From assembly GCF_000621705.1 (NCBI RefSeq), contig NZ_JHXO01000013.1, positions 1 through 64,000 on the forward strand: a stretch of DNA of 64,000 nucleotides. Direction: 5' to 3'. The stretch is from Prolixibacter bellariivorans ATCC BAA-1284 (GTDB lineage Bacteria; Bacteroidota; Bacteroidia; Bacteroidales; Prolixibacteraceae). This document shows positions 18,141-26,457 of this stretch, one piece after another. Every line of letters starts with the position of its first letter. Positions within the stretch are counted from its first letter, which is position 1. The notes under the pieces are model-generated. The model had not been told where the DNA came from. It saw only the letters and a program-made list of their open reading frames with translations, and did no database searches. Both the position numbers and the translations under genes were made by a program.

Positions 18141-19826
18141 ATGAAGAAAAATATAATTCATACTATTAGCATTCAAACAATTTTGTTTTTATGTGTAGTA
18201 ACGGTGATGGTTTCTTCTTGTACAAAGGATGAACCGATATATGAACAAACCCGGTTATTCAGACCTGTTTTAAATCAACCATTGTCTGCTCAGGGTAATG
18301 CGATAGTCGTTAACATGGGTAATTTAAGTAAAGCCTCAAGTTATACGATAGAATTGAGTAGAGATACCTTCAATACTGTTGAGTATTCAGTTCAGGTAGA
18401 CTCAAATTATGTAGTACTTAATCAAGATGTCCTTGGCGATGAGCTCTTGTGGAATACGCTCTATCAGGTGAGAGCCAAAGCGGATGCGTCAGATTCTATA
18501 TATGATAGTAAATTTTCAGATTTAGGTTCTGTGCGAACAGAACGTTTCCCAACCATTTTAAAGGTTCCTAATTTAAATATAGATGTTACTGATGTTGAAG
18601 CAAGATTAAGATGGAGTGTTGAAGGGCTTCCGGTAACTGGCATCAAGGTTTTTGCGCCAGATGATATAAAGCTGACAAATCCATTATTGCCCGAATTTGC
18701 CGTTGCCGATAGCGGACAAACAAGTGGGGAATGGATTATTAATGGACTTCAACCTGCAACAACATACCAAATAGCTATTTATAGTGGAGCCACCCTTAGA
18801 GGTTGGGTTAAATATACAACGAAAGCAGCCGATGTTGATCCAAATGCTCCCGGAGTAATTGACCTTACTCAAAGTACGGACCCTGATGCGCTTGTAAATG
18901 CATATGCAACTGCCAGTGATGGTGACATTATTTTACTGAAATTTGGTGCTTCTTATAATCCAATTACCACTTTTGATAAGTCAGTAACCATTCAAGGCGA
19001 ATTAGGAATTGGCCAGGACAAAGCAAGGATTATCGTTAATAGTAGTGCAAACTGGCCGGAAGGTTCAAATATCGATCACATACGTTTTAAGAACTTATAC
19101 TTGTTATCAAATAATAATGGTGGTTATGTATTGTACCCAGGCAATAACAACACTACTGTAAATGAAATTACTTTTGATGATTGTTATATCTATAATCTTA
19201 GAGGTGTTTTAAAAAGCAAGGGGGATTATGATATCATCAATAATTTTAATATAAATAATTGTTATGTAGATTGGATTGGTGGTTATGGCGTTGCCTACAC
19301 TGATGGCAAAACCGGCCAGATGATAAAGAATATCAATTATACAAACAGTACGTTTAATCATTGTGAATTTCTATTTTATGTAAGAAATTCAGTTGAGAAT
19401 GTACTTGTTGACGGTTGTACCATTGTAAACCAAAATAATGGTATTTTTAGACTTAGGAATGATGGTGTTGATGTAACAAATAGCTGGACAATATCCAATT
19501 GTATTTTCGGCCATGCTAATAAAGGCGTAACTGAGGTAGATTTTCTTAATGGAACTTCAAATGCTGCAATAACGGCTACTAATAATTATATCGTAACTGA
19601 TTTCGTTTGGCATGATGATTCTGAAGTTCCTGCTGGTTTAGTTGTTGGAAACGCAGGTTGCACTCAAGCAGATTTATGGGCAAATCCTGATGCCGGTAAT
19701 GATTATGTAGAGCCTACAGATGCTGAACCTCTTGGAAATGGATTCCAAGGTGATTTTACGATTGTAAACACCGTTTTCCCTGGGAGATATGATACTGGAG
19801 ACCCGAGATGGCGTATGAAATTGTAA
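18141..19826 (+). CDS. DUF4957/DUF5123 surface lipoprotein
   Basis: 561 residues, lipoprotein signal with Cys27 (MVSSC). Two fibronectin-III-like beta domains (about 45-230) are followed by a DUF4957 segment (IDLTQSTDPDALVNAYATASDGDIILLKFG) and a right-handed beta-helix-like DUF5123 C-terminus rich in Asn and Asp repeats (ITFDDCYIYNLRGVL, NFNINNCYVDWIGG, ISNCIFGHANKG). Proteins of this build are regularly the third gene of pectin-responsive SusC/D operons and probably bind the polysaccharide at the cell surface; a lyase activity has not been shown for them as far as I know. It is 18 bases from susD and ends at a strong terminator. Confidence 0.85.
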   Translation: MKKNIIHTISIQTILFLCVVTVMVSSCTKDEPIYEQTRLFRPVLNQPLSAQGNAIVVNMGNLSKASSYTIELSRDTFNTVEYSVQVDSNYVVLNQDVLGDELLWNTLYQVRAKADASDSIYDSKFSDLGSVRTERFPTILKVPNLNIDVTDVEARLRWSVEGLPVTGIKVFAPDDIKLTNPLLPEFAVADSGQTSGEWIINGLQPATTYQIAIYSGATLRGWVKYTTKAADVDPNAPGVIDLTQSTDPDALVNAYATASDGDIILLKFGASYNPITTFDKSVTIQGELGIGQDKARIIVNSSANWPEGSNIDHIRFKNLYLLSNNNGGYVLYPGNNNTTVNEITFDDCYIYNLRGVLKSKGDYDIINNFNINNCYVDWIGGYGVAYTDGKTGQMIKNINYTNSTFNHCEFLFYVRNSVENVLVDGCTIVNQNNGIFRLRNDGVDVTNSWTISNCIFGHANKGVTEVDFLNGTSNAAITATNNYIVTDFVWHDDSEVPAGLVVGNAGCTQADLWANPDAGNDYVEPTDAEPLGNGFQGDFTIVNTVFPGRYDTGDPRWRMKL

Positions 19827-19871
19827 GCTATCCACATTGAGTTAGTTTATTGTTTTGTAATGCTAAAGAAT

Positions 19872-19914
19872 ACCTGAAGTCCGCCACTGAAATGGTGGTG
19901 GACTTCAGGTTTTA
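19872..19914 (+). terminator. Terminator of the SusC/D operon
   Basis: A 15-base stem pairs CCTGAAGTCCGCCAC with GTGGTGGACTTCAGG and is followed by TTTT. Confidence 0.85.
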
Positions 19915-19973
19915 ACGTTCAGATTTTGGAAGCCATCATTGATTCAGAAATTTTCTTTATCGAAAAATGGTAA

Positions 19974-20072
19974 CTACACAAGTACTGGTGGGAGTTTAAA
20001 CAGATGATCGAAAACAACCTGTTATGGTTCCGGGGTATTCAGGGAGAATCAATCTGGGGACTGGGTATGTAA
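19974..20072 (+). other. Short coding-like remnant
   Basis: An open stretch without a start upstream of the ATG at 20004 reads HKYWWEFKQMIENNLLWFR and ends GESIWGLGM before TAA. The Trp-rich, amphipathic sequence looks like the C-terminus of an enzyme, but I do not recognise the family. It lies just before the duplicated DeoR leader. Confidence 0.25.
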
Positions 20073-20085
20073 GCTGACACACAAT

Positions 20086-20921
20086 TAAAATAAAGTAAGT
20101 TACAATAGGGGTAAAGAAGTTAATTCTTTTAAAAGAGAGTGTAACCTATACACAAAATAATGCTACCACAACAACGACGGGAGAAGATACTGGATCTAAT
20201 CAGAGAAGACGGGCAAGCCAAGGTCATGCAGCTTAGTGAGATATTTAACGTCACTGAAGTCACCATTCGACAGGATCTCGAAAAACTGGAGAAAGACGGT
20301 TTTGTAGAGCGGGAGCATGGTGGGGCATACCTCAAAAATATTGGATTGAATGTAAAGAACATTGCTTTACACAAACAGGAGCGTATTGCAGAAAAAGCGG
20401 CGATTGCCAGAAAGGCACTGGAACTGATTAACGATGGGGATACCATTATTCTGGATTCTGGTTCAACAACCACCGAAATCGCAAAGTTGATTACCGGCTT
20501 TAAGAGTTTGACGGTTATTACCGACTCCCTGAACATCGCCCTGATACTCGGAGGTATTCCTGAGATTAATCTGGTGGTAACCGGTGGAGAGTTTAAAGCA
20601 CCTACGCTTTCAGTAACCGGTCAAAAAGCAGCCGATTTTTTTGTTGGACTTCATGTGGACAAGCTTTTCCTGGCCACTGCCGGAATCACATTGAAATCTG
20701 GTCTTACTTATCCCAGTATCAGCGACCTTGTTGTGAAGCGTGCCATGATTGAGTCAGCCAATGAAGTTTACCTGGTTGCGGACTCCAGTAAAGTGGGGAA
20801 AAGTGCATTTGCCAGCCTGGGAGCCCTTTCTTTAATTGATTTTTTGATAACTGACTCGAATATAAGTGAGGCAGACATTAATATTCTTAAGAGTAATGAT
20901 ATTAAGATTGTTGTTGCATGA
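20086..20921 (+). repeat. DeoR gene plus leader, copy 2 of a duplication
   Basis: Homologous to 10503-11338. The leader keeps AAAATAAAGTAAGT, GAAGTTAATT and ACACAAAATAATG in the same order, with about nine differences. The promoter present before copy 1 is not found here. Confidence 0.85.
20160..20921 (+). CDS. DeoR-family transcriptional regulator, copy 2
   Basis: 253 residues with the same winged helix and DeoRC domain as the copy at 10577. The recognition region is nearly unchanged (EVTIRQDLEKLEKDGFVEREHGGAY), so both probably read similar operators; differences in the ligand domain (ADFFVGL for ADSFDGL, SVTG for SLTG) and in the last 23 residues could alter effector response or partner choice. 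It lies upstream of the kinase/isomerase/transketolase operon, its most likely target, and 250 bases after the SusC/D terminator. I see no strong promoter of its own, because the consensus before copy 1 is not conserved. Palindromes at 21076-21114 downstream could be its binding sites. Confidence 0.9.
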   Translation: MLPQQRREKILDLIREDGQAKVMQLSEIFNVTEVTIRQDLEKLEKDGFVEREHGGAYLKNIGLNVKNIALHKQERIAEKAAIARKALELINDGDTIILDSGSTTTEIAKLITGFKSLTVITDSLNIALILGGIPEINLVVTGGEFKAPTLSVTGQKAADFFVGLHVDKLFLATAGITLKSGLTYPSISDLVVKRAMIESANEVYLVADSSKVGKSAFASLGALSLIDFLITDSNISEADINILKSNDIKIVVA

Positions 20922-21075
20922 CACACAACCACAGCGCGGGAACGAATTTTTGCGCTAGTCTTGTGTTCGTTGGCTTAGGAATTTGAAATGCTCCTTCCAC
21001 AATTTTCTTGATTGGACGCTAAATATTGATGTTTGTTTGCTGTTTGGCTGTAAAGGATTAACTATTTCTTGATTA

Positions 21076-21114
21076 TATCGTATTGAAAACGATACAAATA
21101 GTGGTCCACTATTT
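21076..21114. promoter_or_regulatory. Two adjacent palindromes, candidate operators
   Basis: TATCGT/ACGATA with a 7-base spacer (21076-21094) is followed two bases later by AAATAGTGG-T-CCACTATTT (21096-21114), a perfect 9-base inverted repeat. They end 26 bases before the -33 box of the predicted kinase promoter, the position of a regulator site. The second could also form a hairpin, and a T run follows a few bases later, so a terminator for the DeoR gene is an alternative. Confidence 0.5.
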
Positions 21115-21140
21115 ACTTCTTTTTTTTTGCGAGTCTTTTG

Positions 21141-21172
21141 TTTGATTTATTATTATTTTCTTTTTATATTTC
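21141..21172 (+). promoter_or_regulatory. Predicted promoter of the kinase-isomerase-transketolase operon
   Basis: TTTG at 21141-21144, a 20-base spacer and TATATTTC at 21165-21172, one mismatch from TAnnTTTG. The start would be near 21179, about 80 bases before the kinase ATG. Confidence 0.5.
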
Positions 21173-21261
21173 GAAATATTTCTTTTGCCTTATAGAAGAA
21201 AGATATGTTCTTGTATTACGGAAATAATCAATAATGGGAAAACTTAATTGATGTTATTAAA

Positions 21262-22758
21262 ATGAATGGTTCTCAGCAATATATTCTAGCAATCGACCAA
21301 AGTACATTTGCTACTAAGGCAATCGTTTTTAACAAAAAAGGAAAAGTAGGGTACAGAACTACGGTTGGTCATGAGCAATATTACCCTCAACCCGGTTTTG
21401 TGGAACATGATCCGGTTGAGATTTTCGAAAATACAATGATGGCCATGCATCATGTGCTTGAAGAAAAAAAGATCAGTATTGATGACATTGCTGCTATTTC
21501 CCTGACCAATCAGAGAGAAACGGTGATGGTATGGGACAAAAATACAGGGAAGCCGGTCTACAACGCCATGGTCTGGCAATGTCAGCGCGGTGCACCTTAT
21601 TGTCACGAACTGAAAAGTAAGGGATATGATGAATTAATAAAAAGCAAGACTGGATTGCTGATTGATCCCTATTTTTCAGCAAGTAGTTTGCATTGGTTGA
21701 TGCAAAATGTCGAGGGAGTAAAAGAACGAGCCGTAGCTGGTGATTTACTTCTGGGAACCATGGATACCTGGTTGCTTTGGAAGCTTACAGGGGGCAAGGT
21801 TCATGCGACTGACTATTCGAATGCATGCCGCACCATGCTGTTCAATATTCACACTTTGCAGTGGGATAGTGAATTAATCGACTTATTTGATCTTGAAAGA
21901 AATATGTTCCCGGAAGTTCGTTATAGTGATGAAATTTTTGGGTACAGTGATCCTGATGTGACTTTCGGAAAAGCATTACCGATTGCGGGACTGCTTGGGG
22001 ATTCTCATGGTGCGTTGTTCGGACAAAACTGTTTCAGTCCTGGGATGGCTAAAGCAACCTATGGGACGGGTTCTTCTATTATGCTGAATATTGGAAACGA
22101 GTCGTTGGATGCGCCTGAGGGCTTGGTTACGTCTATAGGGTATGGCATGAACAATCAAATTCACTACGTATTTGAGGGAAATATTCATTGTACGGGTGAT
22201 ACAATTAATTGGTTGAAGAATGAAGTTCAGTTAATTAGTGACCCATCTGAAACAGAAGGATTGGCGAAGTCTGTCAATGATAATAATGGCGTGTATCTGG
22301 TCCCGGCATTCGTTGGACTGGGAGCGCCCTATTGGGACAATGAAGCACGTGCCTGCTTGTCGGGGATGCCCAGAAACACGACCAAAGCACATATTGTACG
22401 GGCTGCATTGGAGAGCATCGCTTACCAGGTTAATGATTTGATTCGTCTGATGGAGGAGAGAGGCGGCATTCAGTTGCAGGAGTTGCGGGTCGATGGTGGT
22501 CCAACCCATAACAATTTTCTGATGCAGTTTCAGTCTGACATGCTCAATCATGAAGTTGTTCGTTCGGATATAGAAGAGGTTTCAGCTCTTGGTGCTACCT
22601 ATATGGCCGGGCTGGCAACCGGTTTTTGGAAGGACCTTCAGGAGATTGGATCTCTTCGTGATGTTGATCAGGTTTTTAGGCCTGCCATGATGGAAAAAGA
22701 AACTGAAAAACTCTATGCTGGCTGGCAAAAAGCTGTAGAGCGGGCTAGATTATCATAA
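21262..22758 (+). CDS. FGGY carbohydrate kinase, glycerol-kinase-like (candidate apulose kinase)
   Basis: 498 residues, full FGGY length. Sequence is of glycerol-kinase type: TNQRETVMVWDKNTGKPVYN and VWQCQRG (the Arg-Glu pair that binds glycerol hydroxyls in GlpK), DPYFSASSLHWLM (the conserved Tyr), LLGDSHGALFG (the catalytic-base Asp), YGTGSS and VDGGPTHNNFLMQFQSDML. Two sites depart from GlpK: the first phosphate loop reads AIDQSTFATKAI rather than DQGTTS, and the residue after the catalytic Asp is Ser rather than Gln. Neighbours are an aldose isomerase, a split transketolase and a permease, with no glycerol-3-phosphate dehydrogenase, so a ketose is a better substrate than glycerol. With GH140 nearby, apulose, which has a glycerol-like branched end, fits. 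Kinase family certain, substrate inferred. Confidence 0.85.
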   Translation: MNGSQQYILAIDQSTFATKAIVFNKKGKVGYRTTVGHEQYYPQPGFVEHDPVEIFENTMMAMHHVLEEKKISIDDIAAISLTNQRETVMVWDKNTGKPVYNAMVWQCQRGAPYCHELKSKGYDELIKSKTGLLIDPYFSASSLHWLMQNVEGVKERAVAGDLLLGTMDTWLLWKLTGGKVHATDYSNACRTMLFNIHTLQWDSELIDLFDLERNMFPEVRYSDEIFGYSDPDVTFGKALPIAGLLGDSHGALFGQNCFSPGMAKATYGTGSSIMLNIGNESLDAPEGLVTSIGYGMNNQIHYVFEGNIHCTGDTINWLKNEVQLISDPSETEGLAKSVNDNNGVYLVPAFVGLGAPYWDNEARACLSGMPRNTTKAHIVRAALESIAYQVNDLIRLMEERGGIQLQELRVDGGPTHNNFLMQFQSDMLNHEVVRSDIEEVSALGATYMAGLATGFWKDLQEIGSLRDVDQVFRPAMMEKETEKLYAGWQKAVERARLS

Positions 22759-22795
22759 GCAAATAAATTAGGTAAATCAATAAAAAGACAATACT

Positions 22796-24211
22796 ATGAA
22801 ACCGGGAAAGCAAACATTTGGCGTAATCATCGCCACACGAAACATTTTCAATTATAAATTAGCTGTTGAAGCTCGTAAGAAGGTATTAGCCAAGCTTGAT
22901 AGTATGGGATTCGGTTATGTAATCCTGCCTGAGGATGAAACACCGACCGGTAACATTGAAGGGTATGCTGATGCCGTTAAGTGTGGTGCCTTTTTTAAGA
23001 AAAACAGTGACCTGATTGAAGGAATCATCGTGGTGTTACCTAACTTTGGAGATGAATTGGGAGTAGTCAACACAATCAAGCTATCTGGTTTGAATGTGCC
23101 TGTTTTGGTACAGGCCGTTGATGATGATAATGACAAAGTTGACGTAAAAAGCCGCCGTGACGCTTTCTGCGGAAAGCTTTCGGTGTGTAACAACTTCTAT
23201 CAGTATGGCATCAAATTCACCGACACTACTTACCACACTTATAGTTTGGACAGTGCAGAGTTTACCAAAGATCTGATAAAATTTGCAAGTATCTGCCGCG
23301 TAGTGAAAGGACTGAGCAACTTAAGGGTTGGTGCTATTGGTACTCGTCCGATTGGGTTTCAGACTATGCGCTATAGTGAAAAATTGCTGCAGAAATACGG
23401 CATTACCATTGTTCCGGTTGATATGTCGGAAATTATCGCTGCTGCAGAGAAAATTGATAAAGACGATCCTGCCGTTCTTGAAAAAGCTGAATCCATACAA
23501 TTGTATGGCGCTTGTGGAATAGCTTCGAAGGGTAAGGTAGCTCATCAGGCACGATTCGGATTGGCTGTTGAAAACTGGATTAATGAAAACAACATTGATA
23601 TATCGGCCCTGCAATGTTGGGAATCCATTGAGAAGAATTTCGGTTGTGCTGCCTGTGTTACTATGAGTATGATGGGAGAGAAGCTTATGCCATCAGCTTG
23701 CGAAGTGGACGTGGCGGGCACCATTTCTATGTATGCTTTGGCACTGGCAGCTCAAACACCTTCAGCTATTCTTGACTGGAACAACAATTTTGCAGAGGAT
23801 CGTGACAAAGTAGTAGCTACCCACTGTAGCAATTATCCGAAATCGTTCTTCCAGAGTGAGATTGAAATTGGAAGTCTTGATGTTCTGGGAACTGTTCTGG
23901 GGAGTGAAGATACTTTCGGCGCAGTGAAGGGGAAAGTTGCTGCTGGTGACATGACTTATTTCCGAATTTCCACCGATGATAACAAGGGAATCATCAAAAC
24001 TTACCTTGGAGAAGGTAAAATGACTGACGATCCTTATGGAATGGACGGTGGTATCGCTGTTTGCGAAATCCCGAACCTGCAAAATCTGATGAAGTTTATG
24101 TGCAAAAATGGTTTTGAACACCATGTCGCTATGGTTCGCGGCCATGTGAGCGAAGTATTGGAAGAAGCTATTGGCAATTATTTAGGGTGGGATCTTTATA
24201 AACACGAGTAA
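22796..24211 (+). CDS. L-fucose/L-arabinose isomerase-fold protein (candidate apiose isomerase)
   Basis: 471 residues of the FucI/AraA superfamily, metal-dependent aldose-ketose isomerases. The N-terminal Rossmann-like part has EGIIVVLPNFGDELGV; the C-terminal catalytic part shows the metal-site positions: LQCWESIE (Glu), SACEVDVAG (Asp, like CESD in FucI) and HHVAMVRGH (His). It is shorter than FucI (about 590) and belongs to the sequence class usually annotated only as fucose isomerase family. It follows the kinase by 37 bases. In an apiose pathway it would convert D-apiose to D-apulose; the characterised apiose isomerase I recall has a xylose-isomerase-type barrel, so this would be a different enzyme family for that step. 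Alternatives are D-arabinose, L-fucose or another aldose. Confidence 0.8.
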   Translation: MKPGKQTFGVIIATRNIFNYKLAVEARKKVLAKLDSMGFGYVILPEDETPTGNIEGYADAVKCGAFFKKNSDLIEGIIVVLPNFGDELGVVNTIKLSGLNVPVLVQAVDDDNDKVDVKSRRDAFCGKLSVCNNFYQYGIKFTDTTYHTYSLDSAEFTKDLIKFASICRVVKGLSNLRVGAIGTRPIGFQTMRYSEKLLQKYGITIVPVDMSEIIAAAEKIDKDDPAVLEKAESIQLYGACGIASKGKVAHQARFGLAVENWINENNIDISALQCWESIEKNFGCAACVTMSMMGEKLMPSACEVDVAGTISMYALALAAQTPSAILDWNNNFAEDRDKVVATHCSNYPKSFFQSEIEIGSLDVLGTVLGSEDTFGAVKGKVAAGDMTYFRISTDDNKGIIKTYLGEGKMTDDPYGMDGGIAVCEIPNLQNLMKFMCKNGFEHHVAMVRGHVSEVLEEAIGNYLGWDLYKHE

Positions 24212-24352
24212 AGAATTCAGATTATCATATAGTCAACCTTGTCCTTACCTGAGTCACTAGTGCTTTTAACCTGGATTGGCTCTTAATGGTATAAGTAATC
24301 AGTGATTTTTCATCAGGTATAATATCAGGGGAGAAGTCATTGGAAGCATTCT

Positions 24353-24375
24353 ATATGTCCCTGTATGGGACATAT
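24353..24375 (+). promoter_or_regulatory. Perfect 9-bp hairpin between isomerase and transketolase genes
   Basis: ATATGTCCC and GGGACATAT pair around TGTAT. No T run follows. It lies in a 243-base gap inside the operon, 79 bases before the chosen transketolase start. An operator, an RNA processing site or a partial terminator are possible. Confidence 0.5.
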
Positions 24376-24454
24376 AAATTTGTAAAACAATTTGAAAATG
24401 TATCGAGGAGAAACGATCCTGAGTGGAGGAATAAGAAAAGAAAATTCATTAGCT

Positions 24455-25309
24455 ATGAGTCAATATACAGATTTGGAACTCCAGTTAAAATCGGTTAAAT
24501 ACCGAAAGGCTTTGCTTAAGTATATAAAGCTGGCAAACGCAGGGCATACTGGTGGAGATTTGTCTTGTACTGATATTCTTAATGTTCTTTACAACGATGT
24601 CTTGGGGGTTACTCCGGAAAATTTTGCAATAAGGCATCGTAATCGTTTTGTGCAGAGCAAAGGACATTCGGTAGAAGCTTTATATGTGGTGCTTGCTGAT
24701 AAGGGGTTTTTCCCGGAAAGCGATTTGGAGACTATGTGTCAATATCAGTCCAAATATGTTGGTCATCCAACTCGTAAAGTGAAAGGGATTGAATTTAATA
24801 CCGGTGCTTTGGGGCATGGATTATCGATTGCCGCAGGAATTGCATTGGCTGCAAAAATGGACAAAACAGAAAACTATGTTTTCACTTTACTGGGGGATGG
24901 TGAGCTAGCCGAAGGTTCTAATTATGAAGCTGCGATGATGGCCGCTCATTACAAACTGGATAACCTGGTGGCCATCCTTGATCATAATACCCTGCAAATC
25001 ACTGGTAGAAATCGTGAAGTTTGTAGCCCTTATCCGATTGATGAAAAGTTCAAAGCTTTTGGTTGGGAGGTTGTTTCTGTTGACGGAAATAGTATTCCTG
25101 AGCTCAGAAAAGTATTTCATGAGTTGCCAGCAGAAAAATCGAAACCTACTCTGATCATTGCCAATACAGTAAAAGGAAAAGGTGTCAGCTATATGGAAGA
25201 TGAAAAAAAATGGCATCACGGCGTTCCGTCTGATGAACAGTACAAGCAAGCGATGGATGAATTAGATGCACTAGAAAAAAAGCTTGTAAAACATTCAATT
25301 GTAAACTAA
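24455..25309 (+). CDS. Transketolase N-terminal subunit
   Basis: 284 residues from the ATG at 24455. A TTG 63 bases upstream and ATG at 24398 are in frame, but the protein from 24455 (MSQYTDLELQLKSVKYRKALLKYI) aligns naturally with family starts. It carries the ThDP pyrophosphate-binding half of transketolase: AGHTGGDLSCTDILNVLY, SKGHSVEALY, GALGHGLSIAAGIALA and the GDGELAEG...LDHN motif that binds the metal and ThDP. It forms the enzyme with the next gene product, just two bases downstream. Split transketolases are common; this one sits with a ketose kinase and isomerase, as in the apulose-4-phosphate transketolase pathway (subunits AptA/AptB as I recall), where a two-carbon-type transfer yields central-pathway sugar phosphates. 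Confidence 0.9.
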   Translation: MSQYTDLELQLKSVKYRKALLKYIKLANAGHTGGDLSCTDILNVLYNDVLGVTPENFAIRHRNRFVQSKGHSVEALYVVLADKGFFPESDLETMCQYQSKYVGHPTRKVKGIEFNTGALGHGLSIAAGIALAAKMDKTENYVFTLLGDGELAEGSNYEAAMMAAHYKLDNLVAILDHNTLQITGRNREVCSPYPIDEKFKAFGWEVVSVDGNSIPELRKVFHELPAEKSKPTLIIANTVKGKGVSYMEDEKKWHHGVPSDEQYKQAMDELDALEKKLVKHSIVN

Positions 25310-25311
25310 AC

Positions 25312-26259
25312 ATGACGATCAAAACACTGACAATGGGAAAGGCAAATCTGGAAGTGTTTGCTGCAACGCTAATGGAACTAGCGGATAAAGATTCCAATAT
25401 TTTGGCAGCAACGAGCGATTCGCGTGGATCGGGCAAATTGGGTCCTTTTGGAGAGAAATTTCCAGAGCAAATTGTTGAAGTAGGTATTGCTGAACAAAAT
25501 CTGGTAGGTGTTTCTGCAGGATTAGCTTCTGCCGGGAAAAACGTGTTTGCTGTATCGCCCGCTTGTTTTTTGAGTGCCAGGGCATTGGAGCAGGTTAAGA
25601 ATGATGTGGCCTACTCCAATCAACCCGTAACACTGGTTGGAATTAGTGCCGGCGTGAGTTACGGAGCGTTGGGCACGACCCATCATTCGACACATGATGT
25701 TGCGGTATTTCGAGCTATACATAACATACAAGTCGTGGTTCCGGCTGATAATTATGAAGCTCGTGAGGCAGTTATTGCCGCTTCGAAATCGAAGGTACCT
25801 ATTTTTCTGAAGTTCGGGAAAAAACCGATGCCTAACCTTCCGCGGTTGGAAAACACATTTGAGATAGGCAAGGCATCAACGATTTGTGAAGGTGGGGATG
25901 TTGCTTTTATTGCCTGTGGGGAAACTGTCGCCCTGGCTTATGAAGCGGCTCTGCTTTTGGAAAAAGAAGGAATACAAGCTGAAGTGATAAGTATGCATAC
26001 CGTAAGTCCGCTTGACTCGGAAAAAGTTGTCGAAACTGCAAAAAAGTGTCGTGCAATTATTACCGTAGAGGAGCATAGTGTAAACGGGGGCTTAGGTGAA
26101 GCGTGTGCATCTATCTTAATGCAAGAGAAACTTTATGTTCCTTTTAAAATCGTAGGAATTCCCGACGAAGATACAGTTACAGGTTCGCAAACTGAAATAC
26201 TGAATCACTATGGTATATCTGGAGACGGTTTATATCGTACTGCAAAGGGCCTTTTATAG
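25312..26259 (+). CDS. Transketolase C-terminal subunit
   Basis: 315 residues containing the pyrimidine-binding domain, with the catalytic Glu in VEVGIAEQNLVGVSAGLA, then THHSTHDVAVFRAIHNIQVVVPADN and the transketolase C-terminal domain (ITVEEHSVNGGLGEA, GIPDEDTVTGS). It starts two bases after the partner subunit, so translation is coupled. Together they equal a complete transketolase in domain order. Nothing is missing. The product is cytoplasmic and joins the kinase product to the pentose phosphate pool. Confidence 0.9.
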   Translation: MTIKTLTMGKANLEVFAATLMELADKDSNILAATSDSRGSGKLGPFGEKFPEQIVEVGIAEQNLVGVSAGLASAGKNVFAVSPACFLSARALEQVKNDVAYSNQPVTLVGISAGVSYGALGTTHHSTHDVAVFRAIHNIQVVVPADNYEAREAVIAASKSKVPIFLKFGKKPMPNLPRLENTFEIGKASTICEGGDVAFIACGETVALAYEAALLLEKEGIQAEVISMHTVSPLDSEKVVETAKKCRAIITVEEHSVNGGLGEACASILMQEKLYVPFKIVGIPDEDTVTGSQTEILNHYGISGDGLYRTAKGLL

Positions 26260-26457
26260 GTGAGTTTGTTTTTAATTAGCTTTTGGTCAGCAGCTTGCTT
26301 TTTGTTGTAAAGAACCGGGCAAGAGCATATTTTCCACAGAGCAATCCAGAAAATGATGTCAAAATAGGTATATCATCATAATTCGTGACTAAATCAATAG
26401 GGATTTTAACAAAAAGAATAATTTGCTAGTAACCAAATCTATGGAAAGGAAAAATCG

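Noticed and set aside
24392-24454. Upstream TTG/ATG starts for the transketolase N-terminal subunit
   Set aside because: The extra 21 residues do not resemble family N-termini, and the ATG at 24455 gives the expected start.
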